DNA from: Longimycelium tulufanense
Lineage (GTDB): Bacteria > Actinomycetota > Actinomycetes > Mycobacteriales > Pseudonocardiaceae
Assembly (NCBI RefSeq): GCF_014645795.1
Contig: NZ_BMMK01000028.1
Coordinates: 1-64,000 of the forward strand
Length of the DNA stretch: 64,000 bases
Direction of reading: 5' to 3'
The notes beneath the pieces were generated by a model. That model searched no databases, had not been told where the DNA came from, and worked only from the letters and a program-made list of their open reading frames with translations. The translations under genes and the position numbers were made by a program. This document shows, piece by piece, positions 7,212 through 17,166 of this stretch (positions are counted from its first letter, which is position 1; every line of letters starts with the position of its first letter).

Positions 7212-9281
7212 GTGTCGCAGCCCAGTCCCGTGTCCGCCGTGCCCGCCTCGCGCGTGGTGGTGCCGGCCGGGACCACCGCCGGCCAGGCGCTGCGCGACGC
7301 GGGAGCGCCCAACCGCGGGCCGCAGGCCGTCGTCGTGGTGCGCGACCCGCAGGGTCGGCTGCGCGACCTGTCCTGGGCGCCCGAGGTGGACACCGAGGTG
7401 GAGCCGGTGGCAGCCGACAGCGAGGACGGCCGCGCCGTCATCCGCCACTCCTGCGCGCACGTGCTGGCCCAGGCCGTGCAGGACCTGTTCCCCGAGGCCA
7501 AGCTCGGCATCGGACCGCCGGTCAAGGACGGCTTCTACTACGACTTCGACGTGGACCGGCCGTTCACGCCCGAGGACCTGCAGGCGCTGGAGAAGCGCAT
7601 GAAGCAGATCATCAAGGGCGCGCAGCGGTTCTCCCGGCGGGTCGTGGACTCGGTCAAGGCCGCCCGCGAGGAGCTGGCCGCCGAGCCCTACAAGCTCGAG
7701 CTGGTCGACCTGAAGTCCGACGCCGCCGACGTGGACACCTCCGAGGTGATGGAGGTCGGCGGCGGTGAGCTGACGATCTACGACAACCTCGACCCGCGCA
7801 GCGGGGAGCGGATCTGGGGCGACCTGTGCCGCGGGCCGCACGTGCCCACCACCAAGTACATCCCGGCGTTCAAGCTCATGCGCACCGCCGCCGCCTACTG
7901 GCGGGGCAGCGAGAAGAACCCGCAGCTGCAGCGGATCTACGGCACGGCGTGGGAGTCGGCCGAGGCGCTGGAGAACCACCTGGAGCTGCTCGCCGAGGCC
8001 GAGCGGCGCGACCACCGCCGGTTGGGCACCGAGCTGGACCTGTTCAGCTTCCCCGACGAGATCGGCTCCGGCCTTCCCGTCTTCCACCCCAAGGGCGGGA
8101 TCGTGCGCCGGGTGATGGAGGACTACTCGCGGCGCCGGCACGAGGAGGCGGGCTACGAGTTCGTCTACTCGCCGCACATCACCAAGGGCTCGCTGTTCGA
8201 GACCTCCGGGCACCTCGACTGGTACCGGGAGGGCATGTTCCCGGCGATGCACCTGGACGCGGAGCTGGACGAGGAGGGCAACGTCCGCAAGCCCGGCCAG
8301 GACTACTACCTGAAGCCGATGAACTGCCCGTTCCACAACCTGATCTTCCGGTCCCGGGGACGGTCCTACCGGGAGCTGCCGCTGCGGCTGTTCGAGTTCG
8401 GCTCGGTCTACCGGTACGAGAAGTCCGGCGTGGTGCACGGCCTGACCCGGGTGCGCGGCATGACCCAGGACGACGCGCACATCTACTGCACGCAGGAGCA
8501 GGTGCAGGACGAGCTGAAGTCGCTGCTGACCTTCGTGCTCGACCTGTTGCGCGACTACGGCCTCGACGACTTCTACCTGGAGCTGTCGACCCGCAACGAG
8601 GAGAAGTACGTCGGCTCGGACGAGGTCTGGGAGTCGGCGACCGCCGCGTTGCGGGAGGCTGCCGAGGCCAGCGGCCTCCAGCTGGTCCCCGACCCCGGTG
8701 GCGCCGCCTTCTACGGCCCGAAGATCTCGGTGCAGGCTAAGGACGCGCTCGGCCGGACCTGGCAGATGTCGACCATCCAGCTCGACTTCAACATGCCCGA
8801 GCGGTTCGGGCTGGAGTACACCGCCGCGGACGGTTCGCGGAAGCGGCCGGTGAAGATCCACCGGGCGCTGTTCGGCTCCATCGAGCGGTTCTTCGGTGTG
8901 CTCACCGAGCACTACGCGGGTGCGTTCCCGGCCTGGCTCGCTCCGGAGCAGGTGGTGGGCATCCCCATCGCCGACGAGCACGTCGAGCACCTGCAGCAGG
9001 TGGCCAAGGCGTTGCGGGCCAGGCGGATCCGGGTCGACATCGACCTCTCCGACGACCGGATGCAGAAGAAGATCCGCAACCACACCATGCAGAAGGTGCC
9101 GTTCCTGCTGCTGGCCGGCGGCAAGGACGTCGAGGCCGGGGCCGTCTCGTTCCGCTTCCGCGACGGCAGCCAGCTCAACGGGGTGCCGGTCGACCGGGCG
9201 GTGGACGCGATCAGCCAGTGGGTGCGGCGACGGGAGAACGCCTCTCCTACGGCAAAGAATTTCCGGGTGGAGGAGTCGTGA
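7212..9281 (+). CDS. thrS: Threonyl-tRNA synthetase
   Basis: Class II aminoacyl-tRNA synthetase that charges tRNA-Thr, 689 residues, typical for actinobacteria. A TGS domain occupies about 13-75, the editing domain has the HxxxH motif in HSCAHVLAQ (about 78), and the catalytic core shows the zinc/active-site block [12 protein letters not shown] (about 365), motif 2 [10 protein letters not shown] (about 397) and motif 3 [11 protein letters not shown]. The anticodon-binding domain is at the C-terminus. GTG at 7212 has GAGGAGA at optimal distance. The stop codon overlaps the start of the HIT gene (GTGA), so it leads the phosphatidylinositol/PIM operon, the same order as in Mycobacterium. Confidence 0.97.
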   Translation: MSQPSPVSAVPASRVVVPAGTTAGQALRDAGAPNRGPQAVVVVRDPQGRLRDLSWAPEVDTEVEPVAADSEDGRAVIRHSCAHVLAQAVQDLFPEAKLGIGPPVKDGFYYDFDVDRPFTPEDLQALEKRMKQIIKGAQRFSRRVVDSVKAAREELAAEPYKLELVDLKSDAADVDTSEVMEVGGGELTIYDNLDPRSGERIWGDLCRGPHVPTTKYIPAFKLMRTAAAYWRGSEKNPQLQRIYGTAWESAEALENHLELLAEAERRDHRRLGTELDLFSFPDEIGSGLPVFHPKGGIVRRVMEDYSRRRHEEAGYEFVYSPHITKGSLFETSGHLDWYREGMFPAMHLDAELDEEGNVRKPGQDYYLKPMNCPFHNLIFRSRGRSYRELPLRLFEFGSVYRYEKSGVVHGLTRVRGMTQDDAHIYCTQEQVQDELKSLLTFVLDLLRDYGLDDFYLELSTRNEEKYVGSDEVWESATAALREAAEASGLQLVPDPGGAAFYGPKISVQAKDALGRTWQMSTIQLDFNMPERFGLEYTAADGSRKRPVKIHRALFGSIERFFGVLTEHYAGAFPAWLAPEQVVGIPIADEHVEHLQQVAKALRARRIRVDIDLSDDRMQKKIRNHTMQKVPFLLLAGGKDVEAGAVSFRFRDGSQLNGVPVDRAVDAISQWVRRRENASPTAKNFRVEES

Positions 9282-9865
9282 ACGCCACCGGGGTGCCGGA
9301 GGACGGCCTGCCCGGCCCGGTCCCCGAGGTCGTGCCCCAGGAGGGCATCGGGGTGCCGGACCCGTTGCAGCGCCTGTGGACGCCGCACCGGATGGCCTAC
9401 ATCAAGGCCGAGACCAGGCCCGCCGACGCCGAGTCGGCCGGCTGCCCGTTCTGCCGGGTGGTCGACCTGCCCGACGACCAGGGACTGATCGTCGCCCGCG
9501 GGAAGTTGGTGTACGCGGTGCTCAACCTGTACCCGTACAACCCGGGCCACATGATGGTGCTGCCGTACCGGCACGTGGCCGACTACACCGAGCTCACCGC
9601 CGAGGAGACGGTCGAGCTGGCCGAGTTCACCCAGCGCACGATGCGGGCGGTCCGGCTGGTTTCGGCGCCGCACGGCTTCAACATCGGCATGAACCAGGGG
9701 CAGGTGGCCGGTGCCGGCATCGCTGGCCACCTGCACCAGCATGTGGTGCCCCGGTGGGGTGGCGACGCGAACTTCATGCCGGTCGTCGGCCACACCAAGG
9801 TGCTCCCGCAGCTGTTGGGCGAGACCCGGGCGCTGCTGGCCGATTCCTGGCAGCAGGTCGACTGA
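9278..9865 (+). CDS. HIT-family hydrolase/AP4A phosphorylase-like protein
   Basis: This 195-residue HIT protein is orthologous by context and motif to M. tuberculosis Rv2613c, a diadenosine tetraphosphate phosphorylase. The HIT triad is [10 protein letters not shown], with His151, His153 and His155. A zinc-site half, CPFC, is at about 56-59. The GTG at 9278 overlaps the thrS stop and has GGAGG upstream; a longer in-frame start lies inside thrS and is disfavoured. It may clear AP4A that threonyl-tRNA synthetase and other synthetases produce, which would explain the coupling. The next gene begins 295 bp later. Confidence 0.92.
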   Translation: MNATGVPEDGLPGPVPEVVPQEGIGVPDPLQRLWTPHRMAYIKAETRPADAESAGCPFCRVVDLPDDQGLIVARGKLVYAVLNLYPYNPGHMMVLPYRHVADYTELTAEETVELAEFTQRTMRAVRLVSAPHGFNIGMNQGQVAGAGIAGHLHQHVVPRWGGDANFMPVVGHTKVLPQLLGETRALLADSWQQVD

Positions 9866-10160
9866 CCTGCTCGGGGCGACGTCGTGGCCCGCGGCCCCGG
9901 TCGCGCCGCTGCGGTTTACCCGAGCTGGTCCTTTGCCGCGGTGCCAGGTCCGTCCGACAGCCCCACGTGCCCACCGGGCGGTGGGGCTCCCACGGGCCGC
10001 CGGTGAGGTCGCGCGCCCGGCGACAGGAGACCGGGGCGAGGTAATGAAGAACACCTGGCGTCCCTCGCGAGAGGTGTCCTTGGCAGCGGCCGGCCACCGG
10101 CTGGTTAGGCTGCCGACACCAGACCAACCCGTCGCCCACGGTAGGTGCCGAAGCTTCCCG

Positions 10161-10766
10161 ATGCTCAACATCCGCGCGCGTGCCTCGGTCTCCCGCGTCA
10201 CCGATCCGATCGGGGCGTGGCTGGTCAGGCGCGGCCTCACCCCGAACGTCGTCACGGTGGTCGGCACCACCGGCACCGTGATAGGCGCGCTGTGGTTCCT
10301 GCCGCGCGGCCAGCTCTTCGTCGGCGCTCTCGTCGTGACCGTGTTCGTTCTCTTCGACCTGCTGGACGGCGCCATGGCGCGGGCCGCGGGATCGACCCGC
10401 TTCGGCGCCGTTCTTGATGCCAGCTGTGACCGCATCGCCGACGGTGCCCTGTTCGGCGCCCTGGCCTGGTACGCGTTCACCATCGGTGACCATCCGCTGG
10501 CGGCGGCCGCCCTGGTGTGCCTGGTGACCGCGCAGGTTATCTCCTATATCAAGGCGCGGGCCGAGGCGTCCGGGCTGACCGCGGACGGCGGTCTGGTGGA
10601 GCGCGCGGAGCGGTTCATCATCGCGCTGGTCGGCACCGGGCTGGCCGGCCTGGGCCTGTCCTGGACGTTGCCGGTCGCGTTGTACCTGCTCGCGGTGCTC
10701 TCGGTGGTCACCGTGGTGCAGCGGCTGGTGATCGTGCACCGGGTGGCGAAGGAGGCGGACGAGTGA
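10161..10766 (+). CDS. pgsA: Phosphatidylinositol phosphate synthase (CDP-alcohol phosphotransferase)
   Basis: Membrane enzyme that joins CDP-diacylglycerol and inositol-1-phosphate, giving phosphatidylinositol phosphate for PI and PIM lipids. It has 201 residues and about six membrane helices. The family signature D-x2-D-G-x2-A-R-x7-G-x3-D-x3-D is complete: Asp66, Asp69-Gly70, Ala73-Arg74, Gly82, Asp86 and Asp90. The C-terminal half ISYIKARAEASGL is the inositol-phosphate-type motif shared with mycobacterial PgsA1. ATG at 10161 aligns with the N-terminus of PgsA1; an in-frame ATG at 10044 would add a non-conserved 39-residue extension. The stop overlaps patA by 4 bp. Confidence 0.94.
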   Translation: MLNIRARASVSRVTDPIGAWLVRRGLTPNVVTVVGTTGTVIGALWFLPRGQLFVGALVVTVFVLFDLLDGAMARAAGSTRFGAVLDASCDRIADGALFGALAWYAFTIGDHPLAAAALVCLVTAQVISYIKARAEASGLTADGGLVERAERFIIALVGTGLAGLGLSWTLPVALYLLAVLSVVTVVQRLVIVHRVAKEADE

Positions 10767-11707
10767 GCGCGAGGGCGAGGCTGGTCGACGCGGGCTACGC
10801 CGCCGGCTGGCGGGTGGTGCGCACGCTTCCCGAGCCGCTGGCCCGCGGTGCGTTCCGGCTCGGCGCCGACTTGGCGGTGCGCCGTGGTGGCGCCGGGGCC
10901 CGACAGCTGCGCCGTAACCTTGCCCGGGTCCGTCCCGATGCCAGCCCCGCCGAACTGGACCACCTGCTGCGCTGCGGGTTGCGCTCCTACGCCCGGTACT
11001 GGTGCGAGGCGTTTCGCCTGCCCGCCATGGACCTACGTGCGGTGCATCGCAGGCTGGACGCGAGCGTCGCGGGCAGGGAGCACCTCGATGCCGCGCTGGC
11101 CGCGGGGCGCGGCGTGATCGCCGTCCTGCCGCACACCGGGAACTGGGACATGGCCGGTGTCTGGCTGGCCCACCAGTACGGGCGGTTCACCACGGTGGCG
11201 GAGCGGCTGCGCCCGGAGTCGCTGTTCCGCAGGTTCGTCGCCTACCGGGAGTCCTTGGGTTTCGAGGTCGTCCCGCTGACCGGTGGGGACCGTTCGGTGG
11301 CGGCAACTTTGGTCAGACGGCTGCGGGAGAACCGGGTCGTGTGCCTGGTCGCCGACCGGGACCTGACCACCTCCGGGGTGCCGGTGACGTTCTTCGGCGA
11401 GCCGACCCGGATGCCGGCCGGGCCGGCGTCGCTGGCCGCCACCACCGGGGCGGCCCTGCTGCCGGTGCGCTCGCACTACACCGACGCAGGGGGCTGGGAA
11501 TTCCTGATCTACCCGCCGGTGCCGGTGGACGGGCGGAGGTCGGTCCCGGCGGCCACCCAGGCCATGGCCGACGTCTTCGCCGCCGACATCGCCGAGCGGC
11601 CCGAGGACTGGCACATGCTGCAGCCGTTCTGGCCCGCGGACCTGCCGGCGGCGCGGCGGGCCGAGCTCGCACCGGAGGGGGCGGTGACCACGGAGGGCGC
11701 CCGATGA
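10763..11707 (+). CDS. patA: Phosphatidylinositol mannoside acyltransferase
   Basis: Membrane-associated acyltransferase of the LpxL/HtrB lysophospholipid acyltransferase family that acylates the mannose of PIM. The catalytic HX4D motif is HTGNWD, His124 to Asp129. A second conserved block is LVADRDLTTSGVPVTFFG. Length 314 residues matches mycobacterial PatA. GTG at 10763 overlaps the pgsA stop, with AAGGAGG ideally placed. It lies between the PI synthase and the first mannosyltransferase, so the operon encodes successive steps of PIM assembly on the cytoplasmic face of the membrane. Confidence 0.93.
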   Translation: MSARARLVDAGYAAGWRVVRTLPEPLARGAFRLGADLAVRRGGAGARQLRRNLARVRPDASPAELDHLLRCGLRSYARYWCEAFRLPAMDLRAVHRRLDASVAGREHLDAALAAGRGVIAVLPHTGNWDMAGVWLAHQYGRFTTVAERLRPESLFRRFVAYRESLGFEVVPLTGGDRSVAATLVRRLRENRVVCLVADRDLTTSGVPVTFFGEPTRMPAGPASLAATTGAALLPVRSHYTDAGGWEFLIYPPVPVDGRRSVPAATQAMADVFAADIAERPEDWHMLQPFWPADLPAARRAELAPEGAVTTEGAR

Positions 11708-12849
11708 GGATCGGGATCGTCTGCCCGTACTCCTTCGACGTCCCCGGCGGAGTGCAGGCCCACGTGGTGGACCTGGCCCGCGCGCTGCGCGGGCTCGGCC
11801 ACCAGGTCGACGTGCTCGCCCCGGCCGACGAGGACACCCCGCTGCCGGACTTCGTCACCCCGGCCGGCCGGGCGCTGGCCATCCCGTACAACGGCTCGGT
11901 GGCCCGGCTGGCGTTCGGCCCGGTCTCCTACGCCCGGGTGCGCCGGTGGATCCGCGACCACGAGTTCGACGTGCTGCACCTGCACGAGCCCACCGCTCCG
12001 AGCCTGTCCATGCTCGCGTTGATGGCGGCCGACGGCCCCATCGTGGCCACCTTCCACACCTCCACCCCGCGGTCCCGGGCGTTGACCGCGTTCCAGGGGG
12101 TGCTGCAACCGTTCCTGGAGAAGGTGACCGCACGGATCGCCGTGTCGGCGTTGGCGCGCCGGGTGCAGGTGGAGCATCTCGGCGGGGACGCGGTGGAGAT
12201 CGCCAACGGCGTCGACGTCGGATTCTTCGCCAATGCCGAGCCGTTGGAGGGATACCCGCGCGAGGGCGGCACGGTGGGATTCGTCGGCCGCTTCACCGAG
12301 TCCCGCAAGGGAATGCCGGTGTTGCTGGACGCGTTGCGGCTGCTCGTCGACGAGCTTCCGGAGCTGCGCTTGCTGGTGGCGGGTCGGGGCGATTCCGACG
12401 ACCTACGGAAGGCGGCCGGCCCAGAGCTGGCCGACCGCCTGGTGCTGCTCGGCCAGGTCGACGACGGGACCAAGGCGCGCGCCCTCCGCAGCGTCGACGT
12501 CTACTGCGCACCCAACACCGGCGGCGAGAGCTTCGGGATCATCCTCGCCGAGGCGATGGCCGCCGGGGCCCCGGTGGTAGCCAGCGACCTCGACTCCTTC
12601 CGTCGGGTGCTCGACGACGGTCGGGCCGGGGTGCTGGTGCCGGTGGGGGAACCGGACCCGCTGGCCGACGCGTTGCACGACCTGCTGGCCGACCCGCGGT
12701 GGCGGACCGAGCTGGCCGCGGCGGGCCGCCGCCGGGTCGCCGCGTTCGACTGGTCACTGGTGGCCGCCCAGGTGCTACGGGTCTACGAGACCGCGGTCGC
12801 CGCCGACCCGCGTCGGGTCCGGGAGGCGGGGGAGGGACCTGCCGCGTGA
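11704..12849 (+). CDS. pimA: Phosphatidylinositol alpha-mannosyltransferase
   Basis: GT4-family glycosyltransferase (GT-B fold, 381 residues) that transfers the first mannose from GDP-mannose to phosphatidylinositol. The N-terminal acceptor domain begins MRIGIVCPYSFDVPGGVQAH, with the GG loop used for PI binding. The C-terminal nucleotide-sugar domain carries FVGRFTESRKGMPVLLDA and the EX7E-type motif in GESFGIILAEAMAAG. ATG overlaps the patA stop (ATGA), indicating translational coupling. It directly follows pgsA and patA as in mycobacteria. Confidence 0.95.
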   Translation: MRIGIVCPYSFDVPGGVQAHVVDLARALRGLGHQVDVLAPADEDTPLPDFVTPAGRALAIPYNGSVARLAFGPVSYARVRRWIRDHEFDVLHLHEPTAPSLSMLALMAADGPIVATFHTSTPRSRALTAFQGVLQPFLEKVTARIAVSALARRVQVEHLGGDAVEIANGVDVGFFANAEPLEGYPREGGTVGFVGRFTESRKGMPVLLDALRLLVDELPELRLLVAGRGDSDDLRKAAGPELADRLVLLGQVDDGTKARALRSVDVYCAPNTGGESFGIILAEAMAAGAPVVASDLDSFRRVLDDGRAGVLVPVGEPDPLADALHDLLADPRWRTELAAAGRRRVAAFDWSLVAAQVLRVYETAVAADPRRVREAGEGPAA

Positions 12850-13844
12850 CCGTCCTGATCAGCACGCTCGTCGTGGTGCTGGTGCTGGCCGCGTTGGTTG
12901 GCCTGTGGGGCCTGTTCACCGCCAACCGGCTGGACCGGCTGCACGTGCGCACCGACGCGGCATGGGCCGCCCTGGAGGCGGCACTCGCCCGGCGCGCGGT
13001 CGTGGCCCGCACGGTGACGGCGGCCGCGGAGCTGCCCGCCAGGGACGGTCCGCGGCTGCGTGCGGCGGCCGTCCGGGCGGAGCGTGCCGTCCGCGCCGAG
13101 AAGGAGGCTGCCGAGAACGAGCTGGGCCGGTTGCTGGCCGTGCTGGATCGCCAGGTCCTGCCCGCCTCGCTGGTCGCCGAGCTGTCCGACGCCGAGCAAC
13201 GTGTCGTCCTGGCACGGCGGGTGCACAACGACGCGGTCCGGGACACCCTGGCCCTGCGCCGGCGCCGCCCGGTTCGCTGGCTGCGGCTGGCCGGTACCGC
13301 CGGTGAACCGGAGTACTTCGAGATCGTCGAGCCGCCGGCGCCCGCCGAGGCCGGCGCGGCCCCGGAGTCCCGGCCGGCGGCGCGCGTGGTGCTGGTCGAC
13401 TCCGCCGACCGGGTGTTGTTGTTCAACGGCTACGACCCGGCCTGCCCGCAGGAGTCCTTCTGGTTCACCGTGGGCGGGGGCGTGGCGCCGGGGGAGGAGC
13501 TGCGTGCGGCGGCCCTGCGCGAGCTGCACGAGGAAACGGGCCTGCGGATGGCGCCCGGCGAGCTGGTGGGCCCGGTGTGGCGCCGGCGGATCCTGTTCCG
13601 CTGGGACGGGCACACCTACGACGGCGACGAATGGTTCTTCCTGGCACGGGCCAACGGCCACAACCCGACGGTGGACACCTCCGGCTTCAACGAGCTGGAG
13701 AGCCGTACCGTGCGAGCACACCGGTGGTGGAGCGCGGCGGAGCTGCAGGACACGGGCGACACCGTGTACCCGCTCCAGCTCGGCGAGCTGCTCCCGGACC
13801 TGCTTGCGAAGCAATGGGACGGCACGACGCGCACCATCCGCTAG
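12846..13844 (+). CDS. Membrane-anchored Nudix hydrolase with LemA-like N-terminus
   Basis: Nudix hydrolase of 332 residues, positional equivalent of M. tuberculosis Rv2609c. An N-terminal membrane helix (about 3-23) is followed by a helical segment beginning NRLDRLHVRTDAAWAALE, which resembles LemA proteins, to about residue 140. The catalytic domain contains a complete Nudix box of pattern GX5EX7REUXEEXGU within GGGVAPGEELRAAAL and RELHEETGL (about 211-234). The natural substrate is unknown; a nucleoside diphosphate-sugar such as GDP-mannose would fit its place in the PIM operon, which is inference. GTG overlaps the pimA stop. It is the last gene of the unit. Confidence 0.88.
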   Translation: MTVLISTLVVVLVLAALVGLWGLFTANRLDRLHVRTDAAWAALEAALARRAVVARTVTAAAELPARDGPRLRAAAVRAERAVRAEKEAAENELGRLLAVLDRQVLPASLVAELSDAEQRVVLARRVHNDAVRDTLALRRRRPVRWLRLAGTAGEPEYFEIVEPPAPAEAGAAPESRPAARVVLVDSADRVLLFNGYDPACPQESFWFTVGGGVAPGEELRAAALRELHEETGLRMAPGELVGPVWRRRILFRWDGHTYDGDEWFFLARANGHNPTVDTSGFNELESRTVRAHRWWSAAELQDTGDTVYPLQLGELLPDLLAKQWDGTTRTIR

Positions 13845-13864
13845 CCGGCCCATGGTGGCCGGCT
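13843..13864 (+). terminator. Hairpin at the end of the PIM operon
   Basis: AGCCGGCC (13843-13850) and GGCCGGCT (13857-13864) form a perfect 8-bp stem starting inside the stop codon. There is no T-tract, so it could be an RNA-stabilising or rho-assisted end. Confidence 0.5.
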
Positions 13865-14064
13865 GCCAGGGCAGGGCCGCCGCGGCGAGCTGGCCACAGC
13901 TGGCCGCGGCGATGGGCCTGGGCCGGGCAAAGGTACTCGGGGAACTGGACCAGTTGCCCGCGCTGCCCTCCGGCAGCTCGCGTGTGGCATCACCGGGCGG
14001 ACGGCGAGACGTGGGTACGTGCTCCCCGGCTCCCGCCGTCGCCCGGACTTCCTTCGCGCCCCGG

Positions 14065-16194
14065 CTACTTGCCCATCTTCGCCGCGATCGCCTCCGGTAG
14101 CGGGTCGTAGCGCGCGAAGCGGCGGGTGAACGACGCCGTGCCCGAGGTCATCGAACGCAGCTCCACCGCGTAGCGGACCAGCTCGGTCGCCGGAACCTCG
14201 GCCCTGATCAGCGTGCGCCCCAACCCGGCGGACTCGGTGCCCAGCACCCGGCCGCGCCGGCCCGACAGATCACCCAGCACCGTGCCCATGTAGTCGTCCG
14301 GCACCTGCACGGCCACCTCATCCACCGGCTCCAGCAGGGTGATCCGGGCGTTGGCGGCCGCGTCCTTCAGCGCCAGCGAGCCCGCGGTCTGGAAGGCCGC
14401 GTCCGACGAGTCGACGCTGTGCGCCTTGCCGTCCACCAACGTGACCCGGATGTCGACGACGGGGTGGCCGCCCAGCAGCCCCCTGGCCATCTGCGCCCGG
14501 ATTCCCTTCTCCACACTGGGAATGAACTGGTTCGGGATGGCCGCGCCCACGATCTTGTCGACGAACTCGAAACCCGAGCCGCGGGGCAGCGGCTCCACCT
14601 CGATGTCGCACACGCCGTACTGGCCGTGCCCACCGGACTGCTTCACGTGCCGGCCGTGCCCCTTGGCCGGACCGGCGAAGGTCTCCCGCAACGCGATCCG
14701 CACCGGCTGGGTATCCACCTCGGCACCGCCGGCCCGCAGCCGCTGCAACACCACGTCGGCGTGCGCCTCACCCATGCACCACAGCACGAGCTGGTGGGTC
14801 TCGGCGTTGCGCTCCAGCCGGAGCGTGGGGTCCCCGGCCACCAGGCGGGTGAGGTTGCGGGCGAGGTTGTCCTCGTCGCTGCGGCTGCGCGCGACCACCG
14901 CCACCGGCAGCAGCGGCTCCGGCATGTCCCACGGCTGCACCAACATCGGCTCCCCGGTGGCCGAGATCGTGTCGCCGGTCTCGGCCGAGCCGATCTTGGT
15001 CAACGCACACAGGTCACCCGCCACGCAGAACGGCACCTCGCGGAGCTGGGCGCCCAGCGGCGAGTACACGTGCGCGACCCGCTCGTCGGTGTCGTGGTCG
15101 GCGTGGCCGCGGTCGGCCAGCCCGTGCCCGGACACGTGCACCGAGCCCTCCGGCCGCAATGTCCCGGAGAACACCCGGACCAGCGAGACCCGGCCGACGT
15201 AGGAGTCGACGGCGGTGCGCACGACCTCGGCGAGCAGCGGTCCCTTGGGGTCGGGCGAGAGCCGTTGCCGCGGGATTCCGTCCACCGAGCTGGCCTCGGG
15301 CAGCACGTGCTCGAGCGGGGAGGGGAACCCGCGGGTGAGCACCTCCAGCAGCTCGGCGATACCGAGCCCGGACACCGCGCACGCCGGCAGCACCGGGTAG
15401 AAGGTGCCGCGCACGACCGCCTTCTCCAGGTCGTCGATCAGCGTTTCCTGGTCGATCTGCTCACCGGCCAGGTAGCGGTCCATCAGGGACTCGTCCTCGC
15501 TTTCCGAGATGATCCCCTCGATCAACGCGTTGCGGTGGTCGGCGACGAACGACTCCAGCCCGGGGTCGGGTTCGTGTACCGCGGGTGGGTAACCCTTCGC
15601 GTAGTCGAACACCCGCTGCGTGATCAGGCCGACGACCTTGTTCAGGCCGTCGCCGGGCACCGGCAGGTAGAGGGGGAGGACGCCGTTTCCGAACGCCTGC
15701 TGGCAGGAGGCCAGCTCGCTGTCGAAGTCGGCACGGTGGTGGTCCAGGCGGCTGATCACGACCGCCCGGGGCATGTTGACCGCCGCGCACTCCTCCCACA
15801 GCGCGATCGTGGCGGCGTCGACGCCCTCGGACGCGCTGACGACGAACAACGCGGCGTCCGCCGCCCGCAGGCCGGCTCGCAGCTCGCCCACGAAGTCGGC
15901 GTAGCCCGGGGTGTCGATCAGGTTGACCTTGACGCCGTCGTGCACGAAGGGCGCGACGGCGAGCCCAACCGAGCGTTGTTGCCGTACCGCGGCCGGGTCC
16001 TGGTCACACACCGTGGTGCCCTCGGTGACCGAGCCGGCCTTGCCGATGACCCCGGCCGCGGCGAGCAACGCCTCGGTGAGGGTGGTCTTTCCGGACCCGG
16101 AGGGTCCCACCAGCACCACGTTGCGCACCTTGGCCGGGTCGGTTACAGCGACCGACGCTCCGGCATGCCCGTTCTCGGCGTGTTTGGTACCCAT
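14065..16194 (-). CDS. fusA2: Elongation factor G-like protein EF-G2
   Basis: Translational GTPase of 709 residues with the five-domain plan of EF-G. It belongs to the actinobacterial EF-G2 branch, whose mycobacterial members bind nucleotide but do not support normal translocation. P-loop GPSGSGKTTLTE (about 30-41) replaces the usual GHIDAGKTT, G3 is DTPGYADF, and the G4 box reads SRLD instead of NKxD, a departure that weakens guanine specificity. Domain IV is present (KQSGGHGQYGVCDIE). ATG at 16194 follows GGAGGTGGT. The gene is convergent to the PIM operon and stands alone; in M. tuberculosis fusA2 lies elsewhere, so it is inserted here. Confidence 0.9.
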   Translation of the reverse strand: MGTKHAENGHAGASVAVTDPAKVRNVVLVGPSGSGKTTLTEALLAAAGVIGKAGSVTEGTTVCDQDPAAVRQQRSVGLAVAPFVHDGVKVNLIDTPGYADFVGELRAGLRAADAALFVVSASEGVDAATIALWEECAAVNMPRAVVISRLDHHRADFDSELASCQQAFGNGVLPLYLPVPGDGLNKVVGLITQRVFDYAKGYPPAVHEPDPGLESFVADHRNALIEGIISESEDESLMDRYLAGEQIDQETLIDDLEKAVVRGTFYPVLPACAVSGLGIAELLEVLTRGFPSPLEHVLPEASSVDGIPRQRLSPDPKGPLLAEVVRTAVDSYVGRVSLVRVFSGTLRPEGSVHVSGHGLADRGHADHDTDERVAHVYSPLGAQLREVPFCVAGDLCALTKIGSAETGDTISATGEPMLVQPWDMPEPLLPVAVVARSRSDEDNLARNLTRLVAGDPTLRLERNAETHQLVLWCMGEAHADVVLQRLRAGGAEVDTQPVRIALRETFAGPAKGHGRHVKQSGGHGQYGVCDIEVEPLPRGSGFEFVDKIVGAAIPNQFIPSVEKGIRAQMARGLLGGHPVVDIRVTLVDGKAHSVDSSDAAFQTAGSLALKDAAANARITLLEPVDEVAVQVPDDYMGTVLGDLSGRRGRVLGTESAGLGRTLIRAEVPATELVRYAVELRSMTSGTASFTRRFARYDPLPEAIAAKMGK

Positions 16195-16400
16195 CGGGCA
16201 CCACCTCCAAGTTCACGTCAGGGCGCGGTCCGGCGGACCGGCCGCCGGGCGGGACGAGCTCGCCGGGCATCCGCGCCGGCTCGGCGACACCTCTTTCGAG
16301 CTGGTCCCCCCGCCATTCACTGGACGTTCATGTGCTGGATCTCACACCGTTGTGCAGGTTGGGACAAGACCGGCCGACCCGACCCCATCCAGGAGGACGA

Positions 16401-16901
16401 ATGCGAGCGCTCCCGACTCCCACCACCGAACCCGCGCTCGTCGGTGGCAGGCGCGCGCCCAGCGGCGGCCGGTTGCCGTGGAGCTGGGCCCGGCAGGCGC
16501 TTGAGGAGGCGCGCAACTACTGGATCGCGACGAACCGGCCCGGGCGCCCGCCGCACTGCCGGCCGGTGTGGGGCGTGTGGCAGCTGGACGGCTTCTGGTT
16601 CACCACCGGCTCCCGGGCGAACCGCAACCTGGCGAAGGACGACGCGATCGCCGTGCACCTGGAGAGCGGGCAGCAGGTGGTGATCGTGGAGGGTCGGGCG
16701 GTGCGGACCCGTGAGCACGCCGATCTCATCCGGTTCGCCAAGGCCGTGGACACCAAGTACGGCTGGGACGCGGTGCCGGCCGACGACGGCGTGACCGACC
16801 CCGAGGGGAACGGCGGGCCCGTGTACGTGGTGCGCCCCGGGCTGGTGCTGGGGTGGAACACCGATGTCTCCGTCGCCACGCGGTGGGAGTTCGGGACGTG
16901 A
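16401..16901 (+). CDS. Pyridoxamine 5'-phosphate oxidase-fold (split-barrel) protein
   Basis: This 166-residue protein has the flavin/F420-binding split-barrel fold, indicated by the order NYWIATNRPGRPPHCRPVWGVW, where a strand-turn binds cofactor phosphate, then FWFTTGSRANRNLAKDD and VVIVEGRAVRTRE. This is the pattern of PPOX-class oxidoreductases that act on small molecules with FMN or F420; the substrate is unknown. The ATG at 16401 has AGGAGG 5-6 bases upstream. It lies 265 bp before pdxS on the same strand. The shared vitamin B6 fold name is coincidental and does not by itself make it a B6 enzyme. Confidence 0.82.
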   Translation: MRALPTPTTEPALVGGRRAPSGGRLPWSWARQALEEARNYWIATNRPGRPPHCRPVWGVWQLDGFWFTTGSRANRNLAKDDAIAVHLESGQQVVIVEGRAVRTREHADLIRFAKAVDTKYGWDAVPADDGVTDPEGNGGPVYVVRPGLVLGWNTDVSVATRWEFGT

Positions 16902-17166
16902 TCGTCGTCGCTCGGGGCGCGGGGTTCGGACGCTGATCCTCTTCTGGCTCGACGCCAATGCGGGAGGTCGTGGTGGCGGGGGCGGAACGGTCCTCCTCCG
17001 GGCGCAAGTCGACCACTGCCGGGCGGTGGCCGCCCGCGATCGATTGGACTGCCGGAAACGGTCCGGAATGGCATCCCTGGCTGGTCCACGTCGGCCGTAG
17101 GATTGCGGGGAGGCCGTCGTGCGGACGGCGGCGTCGGCAGGCTGCAGGAGTGGAAAGGGTCCCCAG

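Noticed and set aside
5325-9083. A single minus-strand open frame of 1,252 codons covering the kinase and the antisense of thrS
   Set aside because: Only the 5325-6977 part has kinase domains; the rest is the antisense of thrS and its upstream, kept open by high GC.
10044-10160. N-terminal extension of pgsA from ATG 10044
   Set aside because: The extra 39 residues are not conserved and the putative ribosome site is too close; ATG 10161 aligns with known PgsA proteins.
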